Positions 7,391 to 16,711 of a stretch of 64,000 bases of DNA are shown piece after piece. Every line of letters starts with the position of its first letter. The stretch's first letter is position 1. Source of the DNA: CALDTK01 sp965213735 (GTDB lineage: Bacteria > Bacteroidota > Bacteroidia > Chitinophagales > Saprospiraceae); contig CBDCAB010000005.1 of NCBI GenBank assembly GCA_965213735.1, positions 2,108,001 to 2,172,000 on the forward strand. Reading direction: 5' to 3'. The notes beneath the pieces were generated by a model. That model was not told the DNA's origin and made no database searches. It saw only the letters and a program-made list of their open reading frames with translations. Both the position numbers and the translations under genes were made by a program.

Positions 7391-10300
7391 ATGTCTAGAA
7401 TCCTACTTTTCCTTTTGGCGTTGACGCTCTCCATGTCTGGAGTTTTGGCGCAAGCTGATGATGCCACAGGCGTAGCCCTCCAACATGCGCGTCAACTGGC
7501 AGCGCACAACATATACACTGCCGCTGATGTAGCCGACCTTACCGTCGATCACAGCTACACGGACACACGCCTCGGTATCACCTACGTGTATTTGCAACAG
7601 CAAGTAGGAGCAGTCGATATAAAAGGTGCAGTAGCTACTATAGGTATGCGTGGAGAGCGCGTTTACAGCTTCACCCACCGCCTGGTGGATGGGGTGCAAG
7701 AGCGCCTGACTTCAGTGGTGCCTCGCCTTGATGATGGAGAGGCTATTAGCGTGGCAGCGACCTCCTTGGGAGAAAAAGGTGGCTACACCGCCCGCAGACC
7801 CTTAGACCAAACCGCAGCGCAAGGTCAGCGACTCTATGCGCAACCTGACTACGCCACGCGACCCCTGGCCGTAGAGGATTACTTCCTGCTCTGCAAAGAT
7901 GGCAAGCTGCGCCGCACGCTAGCCGTCCACATATTTCAACGCTCCTCTGGGACCTACTATGAAGTAGCCGTAGATGCTGCGACGGGTGAAGTGCTACAGA
8001 CAGAAAACCACACGATTCGCTGCAGCTTCGGGCATGACTACCTTGGTGCCCACGCTTCTGGCGACTGTGATGTAGCCCCAGACATGAGTTACGGTACACC
8101 TGCATATCTCTCCACTGCTACTTCCAACTCAGGTGTAGGCGATGGCTCGAGCTACCGCGTGTTTCCGTGGCCTGCTGAAAGTCCTAGTCATGGCCCGCAA
8201 GTATTAGTGACTGAGCCTGCGGACTCAGTAGCGAGTCCCTTCGGCTGGCACGATACGGATGGAGCTGTCGGACCCGAATTTACCATAACACGGGGTAACA
8301 ACACACACGCTTACCTCGACCAGTTTGATAATGATGAGCCGAGTGCTGATGAACCAGACGGGGGACCGAGCTTGACCTTTAATTTTCCTTATGATCCAGA
8401 TTTAGAGCCGGTTGAAATGACTGATGTCACAGTGACCAACCTATTTTATGCTGTAAATCAAATGCACGATTTCAGCTACCAGTACGGATTTGATGAAGCT
8501 GCTGGTAATTTTCAAGAAAATAACTACGGCAGAGGCAGGACCACGAGTGGAGGAAGCCCAGTTGGCGACGGTGATTATGTGTTTGCTCAGAGCCAAGATG
8601 GAGGCACAATTCTTACAGGGACAGGCACTCCTGATGTTGATCACACTAATAACGCCCAATTTACAACACCTGGTGATGGTTCCAATGGCAAGATGGAGAT
8701 GTTTTTGTGGAATCGGAATAACATTGGAAATCCCTTGACCATAGTTAGTCCGCAGAGCCTTATAGGTACTAACGTTGGAGAGCCAGCAACAGTAGACTGG
8801 ACGCCAGGGGCTAGGATTACAGCGAGTACTGATGTAATCGCAGGTGTTGTTGACGCTCGTGATGCTGTTCCCAATGTATCCTTTACCGACGCCTGTGAAC
8901 CCCTTTTAAATGCTGCAGAGATAGCGGGTAAAATTGCCTTAATCGATCGTGGAACTTGTGAATTTGGCTCAAAAGCTCTCCGAGCGCAAAACGCTGGAGC
9001 TGCTGCCGTTATAATTTGTAATTTCGAAAGCACCACAATAGCTATGGCTCCGGGCGATGATGGGGGGGATGTTACAATTCCTACTTTGATGCTACCATTA
9101 GACGGCTGTCAGCGCATTCGTGCATTTGCTGCAAGTAATCCAGATTTCCAAATGCGGGTAGCCTTACCATTAACTAGTTCCACAACTTATGTCTCAGGCT
9201 CCCTTGACAACGGAATCGTTGCGCATGAGTATGGCCACGGCATCAGTTTACGACTTACGGGAGGTCCTAATACAATCTGCTTAAATAACGTCGAGCAAAT
9301 GGGTGAAGGCTGGAGTGACTTCTTCACCCTAGTCACTTCTGCCAAATCCACAGACGCGCCAGAGATGGTGCGCGGCATTGGCACATACGCCATTCGTGAA
9401 GCTGTAAATGGGAGAGGCATTCGACCCTTTCCATATTCCACCGACATAAATGTCAATCCTGTAACCTATGCAGATGTGGCAAACGCAGGTGAATTTGAAG
9501 GTCCTCATGAAATCGGCAGTATCTGGGCAAGTATGCTTTGGGACCTGCACTGGAATCTCGTGGATGAGTACGGCTTTAGTACTGATCTCCGTCACGGACA
9601 ACTTGGCAACAACAAGGCAATCCTGCTCGTGATGACGGGCCTCAAGCTGCAGCCATGCAATCCTGGATTTGTGGATGGTCGTAATGCTATTCTCGCGGCA
9701 GATTCTTTATTGTCGGCAGACCCAACTTCTTGGTACGGCCCCAGCAATGAAAAACTCATTTGGGAGACTTTTGCGCGTCGTGGACTCGGCTTTGATGCAG
9801 ACCAGGGAGATCAAGACGATCGCTCGGATGGAGTGACCAACTTCTCTATTCCTCCGGTGCTGGCCAATACGGCGTTTTTCACCAAAATTGTTTCTCCAAC
9901 CGTCGCACCAGGAGGAGATGTCGATGTGCGGCTAGTATATGCGAACTGGTTCGACGATCCACTTCCTGCTGCCACCATTACCGATGAATTGCCTGCTGGA
10001 GCAAGCCTAATTACATCTAGTGTCAGTCACCCTTTCACCCAAAACGGCGATGTCCTCTCCTTCGAGTTTACCAATCTCGTAGAAGGTGATTCAATTATCG
10101 TCGAGTACGTGTACACTGCACCCGACGATGCGCCAAGTGTGTACTGGTATGAGCCTATTGCAGACGACAATGGCTTAGTTAACTGGGAATCAGAAAATGT
10201 CATCCCTACAGGCAATGTGTTTTGGGTGATTACCGAACAAGAAGGTTACCTCGACAATGCCAGTTGGTATGTGGAAGGTACCCTCGATGAGAATCAACCC

Positions 10301-11050
10301 TACTTCGGACTTACACCCGAGCAAGCCATATCGGTGAGGGGAGATAATCCGGTGCTGAGCTTCTATACGAAGTACGACCTCGACCTCGAGCACGAAGGCG
10401 GAATCGTCGAGTACTTCAACGAAGACGAATCCCGCTGGATAGCCTTTAAAGCAGACAAATTTTTGCGCAATGGCTACGATGCCGTTCTGACCTACCAAAC
10501 CTTTGTTATTCCCTTTCTCGATGGCTTTGGGGGTACCCAAATTCCTTGGCAGCAAACCCTATTAGACCTCAGCGACTTCGTGGGGCAAGATTTGCGTTTG
10601 CGCTGGAGGTATGGACGTGAAGGCGAAGGCAATGACCTGCACGAAGGCTGGTGGGTCGATGAAATTTCCGCCATCGATGCCATTACCTACAATACTTCGG
10701 CTACGCTCACAACTAATGTCATCGAACCGATTACAGTGAATGCAGCGAATATTGGCACATTCGTGGAGGCCTCACGTTTTGTCGACGTTGAAGATGTCGC
10801 TGATGCAGCTAGCCAATTCCGCGCCTTTCCCAATCCCACCAGCGATGAGGTTACGCTCTTCTGGGATCAGCAACTCGCTGCAGGAACTGTGAGTGTCTAC
10901 ACAGCTACAGGCCAGCTAGCTGAGGTGTGGCCAGTGTCAGCAGGAGCTCGCCGTCTTAGCCTTAGCCTTGCCAACTCTGCCGCAGGCCTATACACTATAC
11001 GCATTCAGCGTGGAGATGTAGAGCAGACGGTGCGGGTTGTAAAACGTTAG
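7391..11050 (+). CDS. Secreted M36 fungalysin-type metalloprotease with T9SS domain
   Basis: The 1219-residue protein starts with a signal peptide (LLFLLALTLSMSGVLAQ). An FTP-like inhibitory propeptide covers about 25-215, and the M36 catalytic domain carries HEYGH at 612-616 with GEGWSDFF downstream. A PA (protease-associated) domain is inserted at about 500-570 (CEPLLNAAEIAGKIALIDRG), and a DUF11-like beta domain lies near 830-900. The C-terminus has a T9SS sorting domain (FRAFPNPTSDEVTLFW onward), so it is predicted to be exported across the outer membrane and kept at the surface or released. The ATG at 7391 removes 15 implausible residues before the signal peptide. It probably digests extracellular protein. 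Confidence 0.9.
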   Translation: MSRILLFLLALTLSMSGVLAQADDATGVALQHARQLAAHNIYTAADVADLTVDHSYTDTRLGITYVYLQQQVGAVDIKGAVATIGMRGERVYSFTHRLVDGVQERLTSVVPRLDDGEAISVAATSLGEKGGYTARRPLDQTAAQGQRLYAQPDYATRPLAVEDYFLLCKDGKLRRTLAVHIFQRSSGTYYEVAVDAATGEVLQTENHTIRCSFGHDYLGAHASGDCDVAPDMSYGTPAYLSTATSNSGVGDGSSYRVFPWPAESPSHGPQVLVTEPADSVASPFGWHDTDGAVGPEFTITRGNNTHAYLDQFDNDEPSADEPDGGPSLTFNFPYDPDLEPVEMTDVTVTNLFYAVNQMHDFSYQYGFDEAAGNFQENNYGRGRTTSGGSPVGDGDYVFAQSQDGGTILTGTGTPDVDHTNNAQFTTPGDGSNGKMEMFLWNRNNIGNPLTIVSPQSLIGTNVGEPATVDWTPGARITASTDVIAGVVDARDAVPNVSFTDACEPLLNAAEIAGKIALIDRGTCEFGSKALRAQNAGAAAVIICNFESTTIAMAPGDDGGDVTIPTLMLPLDGCQRIRAFAASNPDFQMRVALPLTSSTTYVSGSLDNGIVAHEYGHGISLRLTGGPNTICLNNVEQMGEGWSDFFTLVTSAKSTDAPEMVRGIGTYAIREAVNGRGIRPFPYSTDINVNPVTYADVANAGEFEGPHEIGSIWASMLWDLHWNLVDEYGFSTDLRHGQLGNNKAILLVMTGLKLQPCNPGFVDGRNAILAADSLLSADPTSWYGPSNEKLIWETFARRGLGFDADQGDQDDRSDGVTNFSIPPVLANTAFFTKIVSPTVAPGGDVDVRLVYANWFDDPLPAATITDELPAGASLITSSVSHPFTQNGDVLSFEFTNLVEGDSIIVEYVYTAPDDAPSVYWYEPIADDNGLVNWESENVIPTGNVFWVITEQEGYLDNASWYVEGTLDENQPYFGLTPEQAISVRGDNPVLSFYTKYDLDLEHEGGIVEYFNEDESRWIAFKADKFLRNGYDAVLTYQTFVIPFLDGFGGTQIPWQQTLLDLSDFVGQDLRLRWRYGREGEGNDLHEGWWVDEISAIDAITYNTSATLTTNVIEPITVNAANIGTFVEASRFVDVEDVADAASQFRAFPNPTSDEVTLFWDQQLAAGTVSVYTATGQLAEVWPVSAGARRLSLSLANSAAGLYTIRIQRGDVEQTVRVVKR

Positions 11051-11056
11051 CAGCAA

Positions 11057-12289
11057 TTATGCTTCTTCCATCGTCTGCGTCATTGCGGTAACCGTTGCGG
11101 CTACTTTGATGACCTGGGGGTGGAAGACGCTGCGGCCCTTGCGCTTGCCCTTCGCCTTTGGCTTGCCTGTTGAGGAGGCTATTGGTGTGATACTGGCCTT
11201 CTCGGCCTCTGCAGCTTCACGTTTGGCTTGAGCTTTCTGCTCGCGCTGGGCCAGCTTGTCGAGCTTTTTGCGAAGGTCGGCTTCGGTGGCGAGCATGTCA
11301 TCGAGCTTGGCTTGCTTAGAATCAGCCCGCTCTTGCAGCATCTGCATTTTAGCCGCACCGAGTTGTTCTGCGAGTTGATTGCCAGCACGCTCGATGCGCC
11401 GATTTTCGTAGAACATGTCCTGGTTGTCGCGGTGCACGGAGTGCTTCATTCGCTTGATGGCATGCTCGAGGCCGGCAAGTCGCTTTTCGAGTCGACTGCG
11501 CTGCTGCGTCAGAAAACTCGCGTCAGCCTCAGTGGCTGTAATTTCTGACTTGGTGGCCTTGAAGAGCTCATCGAGGTTACGGCGCAGAGCATTGCGATCT
11601 TCGCGAGCAAGTGGTGCTTTATTTACCCTCTCCTGGATACGTTGCAGCTCCTTAAAGAGGGCACGTAGATCCTTTTGCTCCTCGAGCTTGGTTTGTGCCT
11701 TTTTAAGATCGGCACGAATGTCTTTTTTGAGCTCTTTACTCTTGCTGCGCACTTCTTTTTCCTTGCCGCGGCGCAGGATCTTTATCTTCTCGAACAGCTC
11801 GTCGCTCAGCTTGCGCAAATCGTGCGAGTGCTCGTAGCGCAGCACCTTATTGTTGAGCTCGGTCTGCACCTTATTCCAAGCACCTTTGAGGCGTTCGAAA
11901 ACGGCATCTTCAAACTTTTCCAGACCGTGAATGACGTCGGCCAGCTCTTCGAGTTCCCCTCTGAATTGCTTGCGCAGTCGAGCACTTACGACATCGAAGG
12001 GCCATTCGCGTTCGGCGCTGGCAACACGAACCTTATCGTCAACGTCGCCACCCGGTGGCACGATGGTCCCAGATGCAGTCAATTCAACTAGTTCGCGCTC
12101 TGTCCCGGCTGGATAGGTGACGGTGGTGTGGTTGTTCCAGGCATTGAGAATGGTCTGCAGCAACTCCTCCGTGCTGTCTGCGGGAGGCACTACCCGTCGA
12201 ATGATCTGCGCTTCTTCAGCGTCGAGTTCAAAGGTGAAGAGGCTCCGCTCGCCGTTGCGAGTACCCCAAGTGACAAATCGATCGCGCAT
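11057..12289 (-). CDS. Coiled-coil protein of unknown function
   Basis: A 410-residue soluble protein with no signal peptide. Residues 1-125 form a globular region (MRDRFVTWGTRNGERSLF; YPAGTERELVELTASG). About 130-365 are almost wholly charged heptad-like helix (KEKEVRSKSKELKKDIRADL), predicting a long coiled coil. The tail (KPKAKGKRKGRSVFHP) is strongly basic. The pattern is loosely like DUF349 proteins, but their signature is not clear, so no name is given. It stands alone between the convergent M36 gene (6-bp gap) and asd. A structural or nucleic-acid-binding role is possible from composition only. Confidence 0.7.
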   Translation of the reverse strand: MRDRFVTWGTRNGERSLFTFELDAEEAQIIRRVVPPADSTEELLQTILNAWNNHTTVTYPAGTERELVELTASGTIVPPGGDVDDKVRVASAEREWPFDVVSARLRKQFRGELEELADVIHGLEKFEDAVFERLKGAWNKVQTELNNKVLRYEHSHDLRKLSDELFEKIKILRRGKEKEVRSKSKELKKDIRADLKKAQTKLEEQKDLRALFKELQRIQERVNKAPLAREDRNALRRNLDELFKATKSEITATEADASFLTQQRSRLEKRLAGLEHAIKRMKHSVHRDNQDMFYENRRIERAGNQLAEQLGAAKMQMLQERADSKQAKLDDMLATEADLRKKLDKLAQREQKAQAKREAAEAEKASITPIASSTGKPKAKGKRKGRSVFHPQVIKVAATVTAMTQTMEEA

Positions 12290-12319
12290 GGTAGCTAGCT
12301 AAAGTAGATTATTAAAGGA

Positions 12320-13336
12320 CTACACCTCGACAGCCTGCTTAACAAGACCTTGCTTGATTAAGTGCTGTGCAATCTGAACAGTATTGGTGGCGGCACCCTT
12401 GCGCAGGTTGTCTGCGACAATCCACATGTTAAGGGTTTTGGGCTGAGATTCATCTCTGCGGATGCGACCGACGAAGACTTCGTTGCGGCCTTTGCTAAAG
12501 CGTGGCATGGGATACACCAGCTTAGCAGGATCGTCTTGCACAATCAAGCCTGGAGTGTTAGTCAGTAGCTGGCGCACTTCCCCAATTTCAAACTCACGCG
12601 CAAATTCTGCATTCACGGCTTCGGAGTGGCCTCCATGCACGGGTACACGCACAGCGGTAGCGGTGACGCCCAAGTTGGGAATGCCCATGATTTTGCGCGT
12701 CTCGTGCACCAATTTCATTTCCTCGCGGGTGTAGTCGTTGTCGAGAAACACGTCGCAGTGCGGGAGGCAATTTTCAAAGATAGGGTAGGGATAAGCCGCC
12801 TCATCCTTGTTGTAGGCCTCACCTGCGCGTTCTTGCTCGTACTGCCGCACAGCCTGCATACCGGTGCCGGTAAAGGATTGGTAGGTGCTAATTACTAGCC
12901 GCTTCAGCTCATAAGCGCGATGCAATGCACCGAGGGCTACGACCATTTGAATGGTAGAGCAATTGGGGTTGGCAATGATGCGGTCTTGCTCGGTGAGCGT
13001 GTCGCCATTGACTTCTGGTACGATGAGCTTCTTATCGGCATCCATGCGAAATGCACTGGAGTTGTCCACGACTATTGTTCCCGCTTCCGCAAAACGAGGG
13101 GCCCATTCGAGGCTCACAGCGCCGCCAGCCGAAAACAGCGCGATGTCGGGCTGGGCGGCAACGCCATCGGCCATACTGACCACGCGGTATTTCTGTCCCC
13201 CAAACACAGCAAATTTTCCAACTGATCGCTCTGAGGCGACGGGAATAAAATCGGTAACAGGAAAGTTGGTTTCCTCCAGAACGCGACACAGTTCGTGTCC
13301 GACTAGTCCAGTTACTCCTACAACAGCTACTCTCAT
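12320..13336 (-). CDS. asd: Aspartate-semialdehyde dehydrogenase
   Basis: Reduces aspartyl-4-phosphate to aspartate semialdehyde with NADPH in the lysine/threonine/methionine and diaminopimelate pathways. The 338 residues show the NADP-binding GVTGLVG at 7-13, SAGG at 69-72, the active-site ANPNCST with Cys126, and the substrate-binding HGGHSEAVN. It matches the Gram-positive/Bacteroidota-type Asd in length. The ATG at 13336 was chosen because it opens the Rossmann strand (MRVAVVGVTG); an upstream ATG at 13375 adds 13 poorly placed residues. Monocistronic as far as visible. Confidence 0.93.
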   Translation of the reverse strand: MRVAVVGVTGLVGHELCRVLEETNFPVTDFIPVASERSVGKFAVFGGQKYRVVSMADGVAAQPDIALFSAGGAVSLEWAPRFAEAGTIVVDNSSAFRMDADKKLIVPEVNGDTLTEQDRIIANPNCSTIQMVVALGALHRAYELKRLVISTYQSFTGTGMQAVRQYEQERAGEAYNKDEAAYPYPIFENCLPHCDVFLDNDYTREEMKLVHETRKIMGIPNLGVTATAVRVPVHGGHSEAVNAEFAREFEIGEVRQLLTNTPGLIVQDDPAKLVYPMPRFSKGRNEVFVGRIRRDESQPKTLNMWIVADNLRKGAATNTVQIAQHLIKQGLVKQAVEV

Positions 13337-13474
13337 TTTGGCAGGTTTTCGCGGCTCAAAGCTATACGTACACAATACTCACGCCACATCAACAGGTCGT
13401 GTGGCCGTCAAGCAACGCCTCTGGAGGCAAGCTTAATGCCAGCGACGGTAGTGCTACGGTTACTTTCACGGCTC

Positions 13475-16042
13475 ATGCCTCACAAATTTGTTTCTCGACT
13501 AGCATGCATGCTCCTTCTATGCCTCGGCGGCAGTGCACTGGCGCAGGACTTTAGGGAGACGTTTACTGATGGTTTTACGCCTGCACTCGATTGGCGCGGC
13601 GATCTCGACGCTTTTGTGGCTGAGGCAGGTAGGCTGCGACTGCAGGATGTGCGACCCACCGCGCCTGGGGTGGCAAAAGTATGGGCGCCCGCTCCAACGA
13701 GAGATTCAGCCTGCTGGTCGCTGAGCGTAGAACTTCAATTTGCACCTTCTGCTAGCAACCGCGCACGCTGGTGGCTCGACGCTGATCGCGCACTCGACCA
13801 GCCGAGCGTGCAGGGCCATTACATCCAATTCGGCGGTATTTCAGGTAGCGACGATGCCTTTGAGCTGATTTATACTGATGGAAACGAAACAACTGTTTTG
13901 GCCGCCACCAGTCCCGGAAGCGCAGCAAATGATCCCGTTTCGGCTCAAGTCGATGCCTGTTTTGGCGCAAGCGGATGGGTGCTCAACGTGCAAGCTGTAG
14001 CAGGACCCACAGAAACAGTTTCTGCCGCTAGCGTTGCTCCTCTCGCAGGGGTTTTTACTGGTTTCGACCTAGTTTATACCGCAACCCGCAGCGACTTATT
14101 CTTCTTCGACAACCTCACAGTTGATCCACTTTTTGTGGACGTAGTGGCACCAGAACTGGTTTTGGCGGAAGCTGAAAATGTACGCACCATCAGACTCGTA
14201 GCCTCCGAAACACTTGCGCCTTCAGCCTCCAGCCTCGCCAACTACACGGTGGCTGGCAATACCGTGAGCAACGTGAGCCACAACGGCAATGAAATCATCC
14301 TGCAGCTTGCCAGTGACCTCGCGAGCGGCGTCGCAACAGCCATCACCATCAGCACCTGGAGCGATTTGGCCGGCAATGCCAGCAGCCCCATCAGCACCCA
14401 AGTCACCTACACAGCACCTCGACAATTCACTCGATTCGATGTGCTAATTACCGAGATAATGGCCGACCCGACACCAGCACTCGGGCTGCCAGAAGTCGAA
14501 TACCTCGAGCTTTACAACGCAACGAGCGAGATCCTCAACCTCTCATCGCTCAGCCTGATTGTTGGCGGCCGCAGCACCATGCTTCCCGACGTTTTGCTCG
14601 ATGCGAACAGCTACCTAGCCTTCAGTGCAGATGCGGGAAGTGATGCGCGCTTTGTGCAGTTTGATGCTGCGCCAACGCTCACCAACAGTGGCACAACGCT
14701 AAGTCTGACAGATGCCGATGGCAATCTCATCGACCAAGTGAGCTACACCCCCGCGTGGCACGTACCGGCCAAGGATGAAGGCGGCTATAGCCTCGAACGC
14801 ATCGACCTGGCTGTGCCCTGCGCGATCGGTAGGAGCAACTGGACGAGCAGTACCGCCCTCAGCGGAGGCACCCCAAGTGCGCCAAACGCTGCTATGGGTA
14901 CGATAGAGATTGATTCTTTGGCTATCGTAGGAGTAGAACTCATAGGAGACACTACACTACTCGTTCGTACAAACCGCGCACTGCGCACCAGCGCCCTCAG
15001 CGATGCCTTCAACCTGAGTGGCAACGACCTGGTAAGCATTGTTGAGCAAGACCTGCTGGGCAGCTACCTACTCCAACTCGCTAGCCCACTGCAAGCGGGG
15101 GAGCTTATCAGCATCACGCTGAGTAGCAACGCACAATCATGTTTGGGCAGCGAGCTGGTAAGTCGTGTTGGCGTAGTGCTAGGCGTGGCTGAAGAAGCGG
15201 AGCCAGGCGACTGGAAACTCAACGAAATCATGTTCGATCCGCTTAGCGGTCAAGGGCGCTGGCTCGAATTGGCCAACGTTAGCGATAAGGTGCTCTCCAG
15301 CAGTCAGTTGCTACTCGCGCGCCTCGATGACGAAGGTAACGTATCAGACTTTGTCGAGCCTGAACATGAGCTGCTCGTAGCTCCAGGCGCTTTGATGGTG
15401 TACGCCGCAGATGTCGAACGCTTGCAAGAGGAATTTCCCGCTGCCGACCCAACGCTGCTGGTAGCCAGCGACCTACCCAGCCTCTCAGATGCTGAATGCC
15501 TGCAGCTCTTCGATGCGACGACGGAGGAAATCTATTGGACGGTGTGCTACGACGAAGACTGGCACAACCGCGCCTATGCCAATACCGATGGAGTAAGTCT
15601 CGAACGCATCGATCTCGACGGTGCAGCTAACGAACCTTCCAACTGGACGAGCGCTGCGTCGAGCAGCAATTTTGGCACTCCGACCCGTCGCAATTCGCAG
15701 GCACGTGCGGGTGAGCAAGTTCCGGAGGGGAGTTTTTCGCTCGCATCACAACGCATCAGTCCTGATGGCGATGGCTTTGAGGACTTGTTAGCGCTCGATT
15801 ATGCTTTCGAGCAGGCGGGCGTGCTGGCTCGCTTTGAGGTTTTTGATGCGGTGGGTAGACCTGTGTTGACAAGCGAGACCGACAGCAGTCCTGGAATGAG
15901 TGGCACCTGGACCTGGGATGGCGTGGATGACGATGGACGAGTGGCAGCTGTCGGTACCTATATTTTGCGCGTGAGTTATTTCACGCCGAGTTCGCCACGC
16001 GAACAAGAATTCCTAGCTTTTTCGCTACTGCTACCGCGTTAA
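13475..16042 (+). CDS. Secreted lamin-tail-domain protein
   Basis: The 855-residue protein has a signal peptide (FVSRLACMLLLCLGGSALAQ). A concanavalin-like N-terminal region (DFRETFTDGFTPALDWRG) is followed by an Ig-like segment and two lamin-tail domains at about 320-470 (ITEIMADPTPALGLPEVEYL) and 578-745 (LNEIMFDPLSGQGRWLELA). The C-terminal ~95 residues (RISPDGDGFEDLLALDY ... GTYILRV) are a FlgD-Ig/gliding-associated type fold common in T9SS cargo. An ATG at 13436 in the same frame would add 13 residues before the signal peptide and is the alternative start. Likely a surface adhesin or structural protein; no enzymatic motif is seen. It overlaps the convergent hypothetical gene by 12 bp. 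Confidence 0.85.
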   Translation: MPHKFVSRLACMLLLCLGGSALAQDFRETFTDGFTPALDWRGDLDAFVAEAGRLRLQDVRPTAPGVAKVWAPAPTRDSACWSLSVELQFAPSASNRARWWLDADRALDQPSVQGHYIQFGGISGSDDAFELIYTDGNETTVLAATSPGSAANDPVSAQVDACFGASGWVLNVQAVAGPTETVSAASVAPLAGVFTGFDLVYTATRSDLFFFDNLTVDPLFVDVVAPELVLAEAENVRTIRLVASETLAPSASSLANYTVAGNTVSNVSHNGNEIILQLASDLASGVATAITISTWSDLAGNASSPISTQVTYTAPRQFTRFDVLITEIMADPTPALGLPEVEYLELYNATSEILNLSSLSLIVGGRSTMLPDVLLDANSYLAFSADAGSDARFVQFDAAPTLTNSGTTLSLTDADGNLIDQVSYTPAWHVPAKDEGGYSLERIDLAVPCAIGRSNWTSSTALSGGTPSAPNAAMGTIEIDSLAIVGVELIGDTTLLVRTNRALRTSALSDAFNLSGNDLVSIVEQDLLGSYLLQLASPLQAGELISITLSSNAQSCLGSELVSRVGVVLGVAEEAEPGDWKLNEIMFDPLSGQGRWLELANVSDKVLSSSQLLLARLDDEGNVSDFVEPEHELLVAPGALMVYAADVERLQEEFPAADPTLLVASDLPSLSDAECLQLFDATTEEIYWTVCYDEDWHNRAYANTDGVSLERIDLDGAANEPSNWTSAASSSNFGTPTRRNSQARAGEQVPEGSFSLASQRISPDGDGFEDLLALDYAFEQAGVLARFEVFDAVGRPVLTSETDSSPGMSGTWTWDGVDDDGRVAAVGTYILRVSYFTPSSPREQEFLAFSLLLPR

Positions 16043-16711
16043 AAAGCGGAAGTATTCACTCACGAGCAAAGCGGCGGGTTTGGTGTAGTCAGCTTTAAGC
16101 AGGCGCTTTTGGTGGGCCCCAGCCAGACCTTCGGTTTGTGCCGCAAAGTTGAGCACTACTTTAGTTGTCTTAGCAAATCGCGAAGGATCTGCTACGCCGG
16201 TAATGTCGCGAGCTCGCAGCTTGGCGAGTGCAGCATTATAGGTGTCGCTCTCGAAGTAGGCGTGCGTATCGGGAAATCGTAGCGTGCAGTACAGGCTCGG
16301 CATGCGGTAATCATCGTGGTAATGCGAAGCAATGGTTTGTGTTGATTTAGCTCGCCGTAGCTCCTGCAGCACTTCATCGAGGTAGTACACAAACTGACTG
16401 TAGCGGTCGGCCAGATCGAGCTCGAGGTTGAAGAGTCTCCCAAAAGCGAGGTTGATCATTTCGGGTGAAAATTCGGCTAGCTGGAGGATTACTTCTTTGG
16501 GGTAATAAGCATGGTCTTGCCAGTAGCCGCGCGTGCGGGTATTGGCGAGTGCGGCATCAAGTGTAGGAGCCAATTGATGTGCATCCGCTGGTGGCCAGTG
16601 TTGCTGCCAATGCGGAATGGTTTCATACAGCGCTTCGAGGCCAGAGCTCCAGCCCTGCGCAAGTGCTGTGGCGAAGTCAGCGAGAGATTCGCGGAGGAGA
16701 GCTAGCTGCAT
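16031..16711 (-). CDS. Hypothetical protein overlapping the CHAT gene
   Basis: A 226-residue soluble protein without signal peptide or membrane segment and with no recognised domain. It is rich in helix and aromatic residues (YETIPHWQQHWPP; LYCTLRFPDTHAYFE) with a positively charged C-terminus. Its ATG at 16711 lies 35 bp inside the end of the upstream CHAT gene, so the two are probably cotranscribed and may be coupled in translation. The CHAT protein is exported or membrane-anchored and this one looks cytoplasmic, so a direct substrate relation is not implied. Confidence 0.7.
   Translation of the reverse strand: MQLALLRESLADFATALAQGWSSGLEALYETIPHWQQHWPPADAHQLAPTLDAALANTRTRGYWQDHAYYPKEVILQLAEFSPEMINLAFGRLFNLELDLADRYSQFVYYLDEVLQELRRAKSTQTIASHYHDDYRMPSLYCTLRFPDTHAYFESDTYNAALAKLRARDITGVADPSRFAKTTKVVLNFAAQTEGLAGAHQKRLLKADYTKPAALLVSEYFRFLTR

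Noticed and set aside
11057..12289. Coiled-coil protein as a firm DUF349 or SMC-type protein
   Set aside because: Only heptad composition is visible; no ATP-binding motif or DUF349 signature was found.
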